Virus record (IMG/VR): IMGVR_UViG_3300002835_000063
Span: 44,881-108,880 of that record
Source: a virus
Length of the DNA: 64,000 bases
Strand: one strand, 5' to 3'
Shown: piece by piece, positions 34,993-43,993 of the stretch
Layout: the number at the start of each line of letters is the position of its first letter
Position numbering within the stretch: position 1 is the first letter of the stretch
Position numbers and translations under genes: made by a program
Notes under the pieces: generated by a model
The model's database searches: none
Told to the model about the DNA's origin: nothing
The model's input: only the letters and a program-made list of their open reading frames with translations

Positions 34993-36805
34993 ACTTAGCG
35001 CCCCAGTTTGCTAGGGGGCCGTCTACGTCCGCTGTTAGGGGGACAGACCAGCCATCGGTAGTTGTCATACACTTTCTCACTAATTGCTTAATTTCCTCTG
35101 CTTCTGCCTTAGGGGCATTTAACACAATTTCATCGTGAACCGGAACAATTAGCAAATCTGTCAAATCCTGCTGATCAAGCTTTACTAGATTTGCTTTGAA
35201 TACCTCTGCGGCACCGCCCTGAATCAGGTAGTTTACGAGAGTATAAACGCGATCCTCGTCGCAAGGTAGTCTACGACCGGTCCAAGTATTTACATATCCC
35301 TGGCCCTCAGCTTCAAGTCGCATTAGCCCACGCTGCTCAACTGCTTTCTGGAACCGCTGCATTCCAGGGTAGCTCTCATCAAAAGCATTAGACACAGCTC
35401 GCATCTGATCCTCCGGAACTCCTGCTGTAAGTGCTTGCTTTGCCACACCTGCTCCATATAGACGTCCATAAACAACTCCCTTAATAAGGGCACGTCTTTT
35501 ATCAGATTTCTGCATAGCTGGGTCCTGATAAACCTCACGGCCAATTTCAGTAAATGGATCAGAGCCAGTTGCATCTGCTCTATTGAATAGTTGAATTAAA
35601 TTTGGGTCCTGCGAAAGTGACGCAAACATACGAAACTCAACCTGATCAAGGTCAGAGGTCACGATTACGTGGTCATCGTCTTTTGGTAGGAATGCACGGC
35701 GGACAGTGTCATCACCCTTTGGGAGAGTTTGCAGTGCAGGGTTCTGGATAGACATACGTCCAGTACGAGCGCCCATCGTGTTGATGGACGGGTGAACGTA
35801 GCCATTTATGTTGTCGTTAATAAAATTTGAAAAATAAGTATTTGCCAGTTTTAGAGCTTGACGATAGTTAATTGTTGAAGTTGCTAACTGTTTTGCTTCG
35901 TCATTTCCATCTCTAGCAATCAACTTGAGCTGATCGGCATTAGCAGATTTTTGGCCTTTCTCTGTTCGCTCAGTAATGTCTACACCCATGATCTCAAACT
36001 GGGCCACTAACTGTTGGTTACTACCAATACCAATTCCATAGCTAGTCTTTGCCCACTTAGCAACCTCGTCGGTGTATTTAATTAGCTCTTCATATTTTTT
36101 CTTTGAGTAGTCAAGATCTAGTCGAGCTCCGTTAAGTTCCATTTTGGTGGCAATTCTGCGGGTATTCATTTCAAGCTCGTAGGCGTAACTGTAGGGTTTA
36201 CCGGGAGCGCAGTGGTCCCAGAAGCGCTCAAAAAGTTTCATAGTTAACACTGGGTCTAAAGCGCCGTAGGACCAGTAAGGCTCAAACTTTATTGGGACCG
36301 TACCCCAAGTCCATCCATTATCCAAAAGACTGCTATCTAGAACTGTTTGTAGCGCGGCAGCTCTAGCATCAACAAAAGATTCAGTAAGAGTTTTTAGCGC
36401 ACCAGAACCAAGCGGATCAATAATTTTTGCCATCAACATTGTGTCATGGGCGCGGTGCCAAGGCATCTTCCAACTTGATTGTTGATCAAACCATTTAGCT
36501 TCGAATGCTATGTTGTGGCAGACGATCGGCCCATCAAATCTATCCATGGCATTGTAGAAAACGCCCTTCCAGTCATCCCAAGGGATAGCCCACCCCTGCC
36601 TAGCATCTCCGACTTGGACTAGGCGCAATCGACCGTGCCAGGGTGACAGGGCATGGCTTTTATGGTTGCCAGGAAGTTCACCAGTTTCGGTGTCAATTGC
36701 GATGGCATTTAGTGGACGCCGCTCTCCTAGCCAAGAGATAAACTCGCTGGCTTTCTCCACCGTATCAACTAGGTGGAGCTGAACCCCGTCTAGTTCTTGT
36801 GTCAT
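34985..36805 (-). CDS. Family A DNA polymerase with 3'-5' exonuclease
   Basis: 606 residues. The exonuclease domain has D38-T-E40 (AIDTETG). The polymerase has motif A VTSDLDQVEFRMFA, motif B around KRRALIKGVVYGRLYGAG and motif C VPVHDEIVL. The 5'-3' exonuclease of bacterial Pol I is absent, as usual for phages. It is the phage replicative polymerase, working with the primase-helicase at 19328. Confidence 0.93.
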   Translation of the reverse strand: MTQELDGVQLHLVDTVEKASEFISWLGERRPLNAIAIDTETGELPGNHKSHALSPWHGRLRLVQVGDARQGWAIPWDDWKGVFYNAMDRFDGPIVCHNIAFEAKWFDQQSSWKMPWHRAHDTMLMAKIIDPLGSGALKTLTESFVDARAAALQTVLDSSLLDNGWTWGTVPIKFEPYWSYGALDPVLTMKLFERFWDHCAPGKPYSYAYELEMNTRRIATKMELNGARLDLDYSKKKYEELIKYTDEVAKWAKTSYGIGIGSNQQLVAQFEIMGVDITERTEKGQKSANADQLKLIARDGNDEAKQLATSTINYRQALKLANTYFSNFINDNINGYVHPSINTMGARTGRMSIQNPALQTLPKGDDTVRRAFLPKDDDHVIVTSDLDQVEFRMFASLSQDPNLIQLFNRADATGSDPFTEIGREVYQDPAMQKSDKRRALIKGVVYGRLYGAGVAKQALTAGVPEDQMRAVSNAFDESYPGMQRFQKAVEQRGLMRLEAEGQGYVNTWTGRRLPCDEDRVYTLVNYLIQGGAAEVFKANLVKLDQQDLTDLLIVPVHDEIVLNAPKAEAEEIKQLVRKCMTTTDGWSVPLTADVDGPLANWGAKYA

Positions 36806-36826
36806 TTATGTCTTTCTTTGGTGCTA

Positions 36827-37300
36827 TTAAGGAATTACTTGAACATTATAGGCTTCTGCTATTTTGGAGTCAACTTTAGCGGCTTGTTGCAATAACCGCT
36901 CAGCGACACTGGTCAAATAATAAGATCCAGTTTTTTCGTCATATTTGTAGAGGGCATCGACTACAGTTTCGGGCATGTCGCTGACCTGAGCCCAATGACG
37001 GTATTTTTCGGGAAAAACTAAATCCAAGCTTCTGTCGGGCTGACACTCTTCGCAGGGCACAGCGTTTTTGGAAAGATTACTGGACGCACTTTCATTTAGT
37101 TTGTACTTTGAGACCAGATCGCAGGCAGCCCCGTGAAATATAAGAGAGACCCCAACTCGAGAAAGAATATAAGATCCACTTTCGGTTTTGTAGAGTTCGA
37201 ACTCTATCCAACGATAAGCGCCCCTACGCTCCGACGTGGACTTGGCTAGTAGGGTGCCGTTAAATTGGAGAGTTCGATCTCCATCTCTTACTTCTAGCAT
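36827..37300 (-). CDS. Hypothetical protein
   Basis: 157 residues. The ATG overlaps the stop of the small upstream gene (TAATG). The N-terminal half is beta-rich (RWIEFELYKTESGSYILSRV). A CxxC (VPCEECQPD) at about 82-85 is the only motif. It lies between the small coiled-coil gene and the polymerase. Function unknown. Confidence 0.6.
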   Translation of the reverse strand: MLEVRDGDRTLQFNGTLLAKSTSERRGAYRWIEFELYKTESGSYILSRVGVSLIFHGAACDLVSKYKLNESASSNLSKNAVPCEECQPDRSLDLVFPEKYRHWAQVSDMPETVVDALYKYDEKTGSYYLTSVAERLLQQAAKVDSKIAEAYNVQVIP

Positions 37301-37473
37301 TAGATGTTTTTTTCTAGCTCAGCGATTCTGCTTCTTAGCTCCAAAACCAAAGCCTCGAGTTCTGTATTAACTAAAGTAGCTGTCACTAGTTTCTGTCTTG
37401 TAACGTTTAGAACTATAGAAAGATCTACGCTAACTTTTTCGTTATTTTCTGTATTTTCTGTATTTTCTGTCAT
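37300..37473 (-). CDS. 57-residue protein with TEN repeats and coiled-coil end
   Basis: The ATG at 37473 has AAGGA upstream. The N-terminus is a TENTENTEN repeat (9-nt DNA units). The C-terminal half (TELEALVLELRSRIAELEKN) is a leucine-heptad coiled coil. Start and stop overlap or nearly touch the neighbouring genes, supporting a real gene. It resembles the C-terminal coil of the fibre immediately upstream. Confidence 0.6.
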   Translation of the reverse strand: MTENTENTENNEKVSVDLSIVLNVTRQKLVTATLVNTELEALVLELRSRIAELEKNI

Positions 37474-37474
37474 T

Positions 37475-40465
37475 TTATTGTCCTTCTAGTGATGTTATTC
37501 TAGCCTGTAATTCAGTAGTTTGCTGGGAAAGCTCCTGAATGGCTTTTGTTAGGTATGGAATAAGGCTCTGGTAGTCTAGGGTTTTTAGTGGCCCTTCACT
37601 TAAATCTATATCAGTTTCAACTGATTCTACTGATATTTCCCCTACTATTCCTAAATCAGAACTAAATACTTCTTGCACCTCCTGAGCAATGAATCCAGGA
37701 AGACGCTTATCAATGTCATCCACTAAAGAGTCAAAGGTCACTGGATTCAGTTGATTTACAATAGAAAGTCCCTCGGATATAGTTTCTATTTGAGACTTAA
37801 TTCTTCGGTCAGAAGAAGTTACGTTTAGTGCAAGTCCGGAGCCATTCCAACGAACTATCGGGTTAGTGGTAGAGATTGTCATGGTTCCAACTACTACGGT
37901 TGACCCAGAGGTAATCGACCCGGTGGACGTGATAGTCCCATTAGACCCCATGGTTGCCCAGTTGCCGGTACCAACGCCGCTACGAACAAAGGTGTCTGCT
38001 TGAATAGATTGGGTGGCTGTAACAATTCCAACTACATCCAAATTACTGTTAAATGTTTCTCCCGGAGATAGGGAAATTCCAGAAGAATTGACGCTAAATA
38101 TTGTTACTCCGCCAGTCTGAAAAGCTATTCCACTATTACCATTTAAAACTAAATTAGTAGACCCAGCAGAAACTTCACCTTTTTCAGCATTATCTGATCC
38201 ATAAAATACTAAAGAATCGGTGCCTCCATCTAAAACTACGCGCTTTCCGCTGGAACCAGTTTGAATGTTGCCACCAGTGCTGGTTATGCTTCCAGAGGCG
38301 GTAAGAGATCCAGTGAGTCTGGCAGTATCAATGTAGACATCGTCTAAATATGCATCACCATTGCCATAAAATCTAAACTTAGTTCCACCTAGGCCATCAA
38401 ATGCAAAAATACCGGGATCGCCTAAGCCGGTACCAGCCCCCCTAATTTCAATTCTTTGACTACCGGCAGGAGCCGTTCTAATAACACTAGAAAGAACTAA
38501 ATCAGCGGCAAGTTTTCCTGCCGTAACCGCACCGGCATCAATTTTATCGGCTTCGACAGCTCCAGCATCAATCTTTACGGCAGTTACAGCGCCTGCATCA
38601 ATTTTATCTGCAGTGACAGCATTAGTGTCAATTTTGCCCGCTGTAATAGCACCCGTAGCTATGGTATTTGAGGTGACAGCATCAGCACCAATTTTTCCAG
38701 CAATAATAGCTCCGGCTGCAATTTGGTCCGCTCCGATGGCGTTTGCCGCTATAGCATTTTGAACCACAACTCCGGGACCAAAAAGAGTAGACGCATTTAT
38801 TGCACCATTAGCCAAAGCACCAGCAGGAACAACTCCACCGTTAAATGGCCACTCGCTCAGTGCGGCGTAGACAAGATCTGTATCTACAAGAGGGGAAACT
38901 TGGGCGGTAACTTGCTCGGAGTATTGACCCTCTACGCCAGAGGTATCTACCAAAGATATTCTGATGTAGTAAGAGGTATTGTAGTTGAGATCAGTTAGAA
39001 CATCAAAACCACCATCAGCACCAAAGACTCTAGTACTCAAGGCTAGGTTAGCTGGCCCTGGAGTAAATCCAGGAGTCGTTGAAACATAGATTTTCATTAC
39101 AACAATGTCAGCCTGAGCCGCAATGGTTGTACTAGGGCCAGTCTTTAGATTTCCATCCCAAGTAACTGTTATGGTGCCCAGTCTGCTGGTGGCTACCGGA
39201 TTAGTTGGCTGGTAGTTAGTGTGATCGCCTGTTTTTTGCGTGGTTGTAATGCTGTCAGTGACTGCATTAGACTTTTCATTGCCGGAGTCATAGGCACGTA
39301 ATTTAAAATAGTAAGTATTACCAGGTAAAAACTTGTAGGCCGGACCAAAAGTAAAAGTAGTTAGAGTTGGATCCTCAAACTCTACGTCTGGGCCCCAGGG
39401 AGCTGAAGTACTTTCCCTCCAATTAAATATGTAACCAAGTAGGTCAGTTATGGGATTACCAGATTCACTGGTTGTTGGTGGAGTCCAAGTAGCAACGATT
39501 TCCGAGTAAGCTTGGTAATCAGCTCCAGCCACTTTTGGTGTTTCAGTAAGATTAAATGCTGTTGGAGGATTTGGCGGGTCACCATCACCAGGCAACGAAG
39601 CCGTGGATGAATCTACCCAACGGATGCCGTCCCAAAAATAAATTTTATCTGTGGTTGTATCGGCCCATGTAGATCCTACAGCAGCATACTTTCTTGCTAC
39701 TGGAAAAACATAGACTGGATCGTCAGGGGTGACGTTACCAGTAGGAGTTACGACACCAGCAGCCAACGTGTAAACAATTGTTGTATCCGTAACAGAATCA
39801 ATTCTAAAAAGCCCGTCAAGACCATAAGCCCTAGAATCTTCGTTAAATATGTCAACAAAAATAATGTCGTCAGCTTTAAAGTGATGAGTGGCGTTCATTG
39901 TCAAGGTGACTGTAGTGCCAGTTATCGAAAAATAATCTACCAGTCTTCTTGTTTGAAACCGTCTTCGACTAGCCCACGTCGTAGGAGCCTGGGTATCAGG
40001 CTTATAAGAATACGTGTTGGTAATAGTGACACCAGCTAGCTGATCCTGGGTAGGGTCGTGTCTGTAGCTTCTTCCTGTCCAAGGCGGAGTGTCTACTTGT
40101 TTTACTGTAAAGTTGTCTCCCGTTGAATCTACTTCAAGATTGGACGCCCAGTGTACTCCCGAAACATGAAGTCTTTCCCCAACCGCTAAATTTAAATCAG
40201 ACTGCGAGTATATTTCCACTCTGTCTTCCGCTAATCCAGTTAGAGCTTTTGGATACAACCATGCATCTTCCACTCTTCTCCACTGGAAAGGGGCATTAGC
40301 ACTTACTACGGATTCGGGGACCTCGACGGCCTCTCCAGCCTCCACAGCTGCAGCAACTTGATCGGAAGTTAGAAAGCTAACTGGTCTAAGTTCTACGGCT
40401 TTCACGCGTTGATCTAAACGACTCATTAGAGTCGTAAGTTTTCTCCTACGTCTTCTAATTCCCAT
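37475..40465 (-). CDS. Tail tip/fibre protein with S74 chaperone domain
   Basis: 996 residues. Order: an N-terminal part with the beta-module near 170-230 (HHFKADDIIFVDIFNED), then FN3-like domains at about 300-520. A run of short repeats GAITAGKI/GAVTADKID follows at about 545-650, then a beta-rich stem. The C-terminal about 110 residues are a peptidase S74 intramolecular chaperone (SSDRRIKSQIETI, LPGFIAQEVQEVF) ending in a coiled coil. S74 domains help trimer folding and cut themselves off at the Ser in the SDRRIK motif. Start overlaps the Tal-like gene. Confidence 0.83.
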   Translation of the reverse strand: MGIRRRRRKLTTLMSRLDQRVKAVELRPVSFLTSDQVAAAVEAGEAVEVPESVVSANAPFQWRRVEDAWLYPKALTGLAEDRVEIYSQSDLNLAVGERLHVSGVHWASNLEVDSTGDNFTVKQVDTPPWTGRSYRHDPTQDQLAGVTITNTYSYKPDTQAPTTWASRRRFQTRRLVDYFSITGTTVTLTMNATHHFKADDIIFVDIFNEDSRAYGLDGLFRIDSVTDTTIVYTLAAGVVTPTGNVTPDDPVYVFPVARKYAAVGSTWADTTTDKIYFWDGIRWVDSSTASLPGDGDPPNPPTAFNLTETPKVAGADYQAYSEIVATWTPPTTSESGNPITDLLGYIFNWRESTSAPWGPDVEFEDPTLTTFTFGPAYKFLPGNTYYFKLRAYDSGNEKSNAVTDSITTTQKTGDHTNYQPTNPVATSRLGTITVTWDGNLKTGPSTTIAAQADIVVMKIYVSTTPGFTPGPANLALSTRVFGADGGFDVLTDLNYNTSYYIRISLVDTSGVEGQYSEQVTAQVSPLVDTDLVYAALSEWPFNGGVVPAGALANGAINASTLFGPGVVVQNAIAANAIGADQIAAGAIIAGKIGADAVTSNTIATGAITAGKIDTNAVTADKIDAGAVTAVKIDAGAVEADKIDAGAVTAGKLAADLVLSSVIRTAPAGSQRIEIRGAGTGLGDPGIFAFDGLGGTKFRFYGNGDAYLDDVYIDTARLTGSLTASGSITSTGGNIQTGSSGKRVVLDGGTDSLVFYGSDNAEKGEVSAGSTNLVLNGNSGIAFQTGGVTIFSVNSSGISLSPGETFNSNLDVVGIVTATQSIQADTFVRSGVGTGNWATMGSNGTITSTGSITSGSTVVVGTMTISTTNPIVRWNGSGLALNVTSSDRRIKSQIETISEGLSIVNQLNPVTFDSLVDDIDKRLPGFIAQEVQEVFSSDLGIVGEISVESVETDIDLSEGPLKTLDYQSLIPYLTKAIQELSQQTTELQARITSLEGQ

Positions 40466-42782
40466 TGAAAGCCTTTCCGTCTATAATTGTCACTCCAGAT
40501 ATTGGTACAGATGGTTCTGTAATTAGCTCTAAAGAAACTTCTTCCGGGTAGCTAGGCGAGTCTGGAATTGAGACAGAGTAAGAAACTATTTTTCTAACTA
40601 GCACTCCCGCGTCCGTTCCATAGTCTTGCTCCAAGTAGCTATCTGCCCTCAGAGCAACAAAATCATCATTTAATTTTACCGAGCACCAGTCTCCCGGATT
40701 ATAAGTTCCAAGCTTAGGATTAGCAGAACCATTTACTGAAATAGTAAATGTACTAATTGGTGGAACTGACTCCTCTAAAAGTCTAGAAGCTTGCTTCCAC
40801 AAAACAGTTTCATCTGCAGAATCTAAATCTTCCGACTGATCCAAAATGGGCCAACCCTGCCTCAGTAGTTTATGATTAGAGGCCGCAGAATATGGCTGGC
40901 TTGCGTCGGAAGAAAGTCTTTCATCTCTTCCTTGAACAAAAAATCTGGTGGCAGACTCCTCAGCATTTTCCTCAAATTGAGCCTCGAGTATGTTCCCCGG
41001 AAACTCAAAAATTAAGCTATTAGCTCCATAAGCACTTGCTGGAATTGGGCCAGAGTAGCCACTTCCTTGTTCTTCCAAGTAATCAGTCAAGCTAGCAGGA
41101 ATTAAAGGTAAAAATTTAAAATATTTTTTAAAGCTGTTAGTGACCTGATCGTACTCACAATCTACTCGATATTCAAAACCAGTAGGTTTGGTGGAGTACT
41201 CCTCAAAAATTTCAGCAACAGTTTTTAGCTCAAACCCTCTAATAATTGGGTTGGCTTCGCGATTGGAACTAAATTGGTCGTTGTAGCTTAGATCTAATCC
41301 GATATCTCCCAGAGTAGAAAACTCTCCATAAGTTCCATACGTAACAGAAGCCCTACGTCTTGCAGTTGCAGTGAAGGCTGTCCCTACAGTTCCGCCAGAC
41401 ACATACGGAGCGGTAGTTGTTCCACCAACGGTTATAGAGTCATTGTCTGCAGTAATAATTGTGTAAGTTCCGTTGTAGGCAGAAGGATTGACAGAAGAAA
41501 CTTTAATTACCTGCCCGGCTGCAAAATCATTTTCCGCAAAACTAATAGTTATAGAGGTACCATTTCCAGATATCCCAGTGATGGCTTGCGGGCTAAGTTC
41601 GGTATAGCTTTTAGCTATGTTTGTTCCAACTTGTACAATCTTAAATTCAGTATTGGAAGAAGGATTATCTGGATCCTCGTAAATTCTGTAGTAGCCATCA
41701 AATGTCTGGCTAACATTTTCTATATAAACAATGTCATTTTCTTCAAATGGATGATTTGTGGTCGTTTCGTAGGTAGCAATATTTCCATTTCGCTTAAAGC
41801 TCGAAACTGTAACCGAGTAATTAGATTCATTAGTGCTGGCTAGATTATTGCCATTATTTGAGTAAGTAAAAGTGTAGTCATCGACTACAGCAAGAACAAC
41901 TGCTTCTTCATTATCAAAACTAGAGTCTGCTTGTATATCAGATATAACTACTTTTTGACCAGGAACTAGTTCGTGCTTTTTTGTACTGATGATAGTGGCC
42001 ACATTTGATGACCTAGAGACTGAAGCTATCTCATTAAAGAGAGTTATTCCTGGTCTGATTGCGTCATTGGCAAAATCAAAATCAAACAAATCCGTCTCAA
42101 GCTCGCGAAGTAGATCTTGAGCATATTGATAAGTATCTTGACGAGTTTGAATTGTGATTGGGTTTTCTGGGCCCATTGGAATTTGCGGAATTGTTTTATC
42201 AGTGCCGGTAGCAGCATCTGTGTACTTAGCTTCTACAGTAATTACAGACTTACCTTGTCCATTTGTAGAAGCGGTCAGAACTGGGAAGTATCCACTATAG
42301 AGTGCGTAGTCTCCGGTCCAGGAAATATAAACAGGTTCCCCGACAGTAAAGTTGTACTGACCACCTGTAAGGGTTGCCGTTAGGGTAGTTCCGGAGATTT
42401 CTCCAGTTGCTTCATAGGAACTATTCCAAGTCTTCCAAACAATTCTGTGAGAAAGATAACTTGTAAATTCAGCTGCCGACACAGAAACAATTTTGTCGAC
42501 CAAGCTATAAGTTCTAGACCAAATAATGCCGCCCCAAACGCAAATTCCGTCTCTAACAACGTATAGAGCTGTTTTTGCGGGCAATGTGTTTTCATAAATG
42601 TTTAAGTTATAAGTATCTGGGGTAACTGCAATGTCACCAGTAAAAGTTCCAGCTTCGGTGAGCGACCTAGAGTAGGAAACGCTTCTAAACGGAATTTCAG
42701 CTAAAAGCTGGTTGGTCATAAGGTCGCAGACAAAATAGCGATAGTTCACAGACTGATTGTCTGGTGAAGTAGTTATTGGCAT
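40455..42782 (-). CDS. Tail protein, Tal/gp37-like minor tail protein
   Basis: 775 residues. The N-terminus (SVSYSRSLTEAGTFTGDIAV, DGICVWGGIIWSRTY) matches actinophage minor tail proteins that form the tail-tip hub. Three tandem copies of an about 70-residue beta-module occupy about 255-490 (for example FAAGQVIKVSSVNPSAYNGT). The C-terminal part resumes the hub fold. Located after Dit and before the long fibre, as expected for Tal. Confidence 0.77.
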   Translation of the reverse strand: MPITTSPDNQSVNYRYFVCDLMTNQLLAEIPFRSVSYSRSLTEAGTFTGDIAVTPDTYNLNIYENTLPAKTALYVVRDGICVWGGIIWSRTYSLVDKIVSVSAAEFTSYLSHRIVWKTWNSSYEATGEISGTTLTATLTGGQYNFTVGEPVYISWTGDYALYSGYFPVLTASTNGQGKSVITVEAKYTDAATGTDKTIPQIPMGPENPITIQTRQDTYQYAQDLLRELETDLFDFDFANDAIRPGITLFNEIASVSRSSNVATIISTKKHELVPGQKVVISDIQADSSFDNEEAVVLAVVDDYTFTYSNNGNNLASTNESNYSVTVSSFKRNGNIATYETTTNHPFEENDIVYIENVSQTFDGYYRIYEDPDNPSSNTEFKIVQVGTNIAKSYTELSPQAITGISGNGTSITISFAENDFAAGQVIKVSSVNPSAYNGTYTIITADNDSITVGGTTTAPYVSGGTVGTAFTATARRRASVTYGTYGEFSTLGDIGLDLSYNDQFSSNREANPIIRGFELKTVAEIFEEYSTKPTGFEYRVDCEYDQVTNSFKKYFKFLPLIPASLTDYLEEQGSGYSGPIPASAYGANSLIFEFPGNILEAQFEENAEESATRFFVQGRDERLSSDASQPYSAASNHKLLRQGWPILDQSEDLDSADETVLWKQASRLLEESVPPISTFTISVNGSANPKLGTYNPGDWCSVKLNDDFVALRADSYLEQDYGTDAGVLVRKIVSYSVSIPDSPSYPEEVSLELITEPSVPISGVTIIDGKAFNGN

Positions 42783-42807
42783 TTTTGTCCTTAGTTGTCT
42801 TTACTCT

Positions 42808-42815
42808 ATTTTAGC
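42808..42815 (-). promoter_or_regulatory. Candidate late promoter element GCTAAAAT
   Basis: On the minus strand GCTAAAATAGAG lies 26 nt before the start at 42782, in the short gap after the Dit gene. It differs from GGTAAAAT at one base. Confidence 0.3.
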
Positions 42816-42817
42816 AG

Positions 42818-43993
42818 CTAGCCGATCCAACCAGACCTGTAGTAAATCGTGCAAGTGCTCCCTGCAGGAAAGGCAGAGATAGTTATTGTGTTCGTTCCGG
42901 GCTCTAGATATATCCAATCAATTAAAACTGAAGCTTTTTCTCTAGCGTTGGCAGTGTTTAAAAGCACTGCTGACTGGCCTCCGCTCACATAAGACGCCGT
43001 GACAGTGCTGGCCACAGTAAAGGTATTTCCAGAAGTTGCTATTACTTCTGCATCTATTACATCTAACGAAGAGGGAGTGATTCCAGTAACAGAAACAAGG
43101 GTTCCCTCAGCGGCTCCGCTGGCAGTAGCCGTTGTGTAGACAACATTTGCACCATTGCCGACAACATTAGCTATGTTTGCATAGTTGTACTCTACGGCCA
43201 AGACCTCGCGGTTGTATGTGTCTATCTCAAGTCTTGTACTTGCTCCGGTGCCAGCAACAATAGTTATTGACTGGTCATTCTCGGTGTTGGTGATAGTAGG
43301 AGTCGTGTTGGCTGCAACAGTGAATGCTTTGGAAAGCTCTATGATTACTGGAACTGCTACGTTTCCGGTGTTTATAACATTTGCTTGGCCAGTTCCTCCA
43401 CCAGACGCCGTTATTGTGGTGTAGTTGTAGCCATCGTAATTTCCATCTACGTATTCGTATTTGATAGGGTCTACTGCTTTTAATCCAATTGAGAAATCAT
43501 GGCGACCACGGGCATTAACGCTTGAGATTTGGGGGACGCCACTAAGCCTTACATAGGCAGCTCTACCGTTTTCGTTGGTGCCGTCCTCATAAACTATTAG
43601 CCAGCCGCCCGTTTTGATGAGGCTGATTGCCTCGATAAGAGCATTTCTAGCGGCAGGGGCATCCTCGGGAGACTGAGGCAAAAAGGATCCATTCAAAGTT
43701 ATTAAACGATTCGCCCAGCGGCCTACGGCATCATAAGATCCGTCCCCCCAGCCTCGAGGCAAATCTGGCAATTCTGATTCTGGAAGATTCCACCAACCAT
43801 CTATGTCTGTTACAACCCAAACAACATTGTTCGCATCAATTGTGTTTAAAGTGAGACCGTTGATTTCTACATCAGCGTTTAATTTAAGCCCAGAGAGGTA
43901 GGGTTCTGGGAGTGGAGTAAGAGACGTTCTTACAATTTTGTTTTCTTCGCCTTGGTTTACCGTACCACTTACTTGATCATAATATTCAGGCAT
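42818..43993 (-). CDS. Distal tail (Dit)-like minor tail protein
   Basis: 391 residues. The N-terminal half (LNTIDANNVVWVVTDIDGWW, GRWANRLITLNGSFLPQSPE, FSIGLKAVDPIKYEY) is the classic distal tail pattern. A beta-module at about 280-345 (GTLVSVTGITPSS, SGNTFTVASTVTASYVSGG) matches those in the Tal-like gene. It ends with a beta tail. Sits directly after the tape measure gene. Confidence 0.8.
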   Translation of the reverse strand: MPEYYDQVSGTVNQGEENKIVRTSLTPLPEPYLSGLKLNADVEINGLTLNTIDANNVVWVVTDIDGWWNLPESELPDLPRGWGDGSYDAVGRWANRLITLNGSFLPQSPEDAPAARNALIEAISLIKTGGWLIVYEDGTNENGRAAYVRLSGVPQISSVNARGRHDFSIGLKAVDPIKYEYVDGNYDGYNYTTITASGGGTGQANVINTGNVAVPVIIELSKAFTVAANTTPTITNTENDQSITIVAGTGASTRLEIDTYNREVLAVEYNYANIANVVGNGANVVYTTATASGAAEGTLVSVTGITPSSLDVIDAEVIATSGNTFTVASTVTASYVSGGQSAVLLNTANAREKASVLIDWIYLEPGTNTITISAFPAGSTCTIYYRSGWIG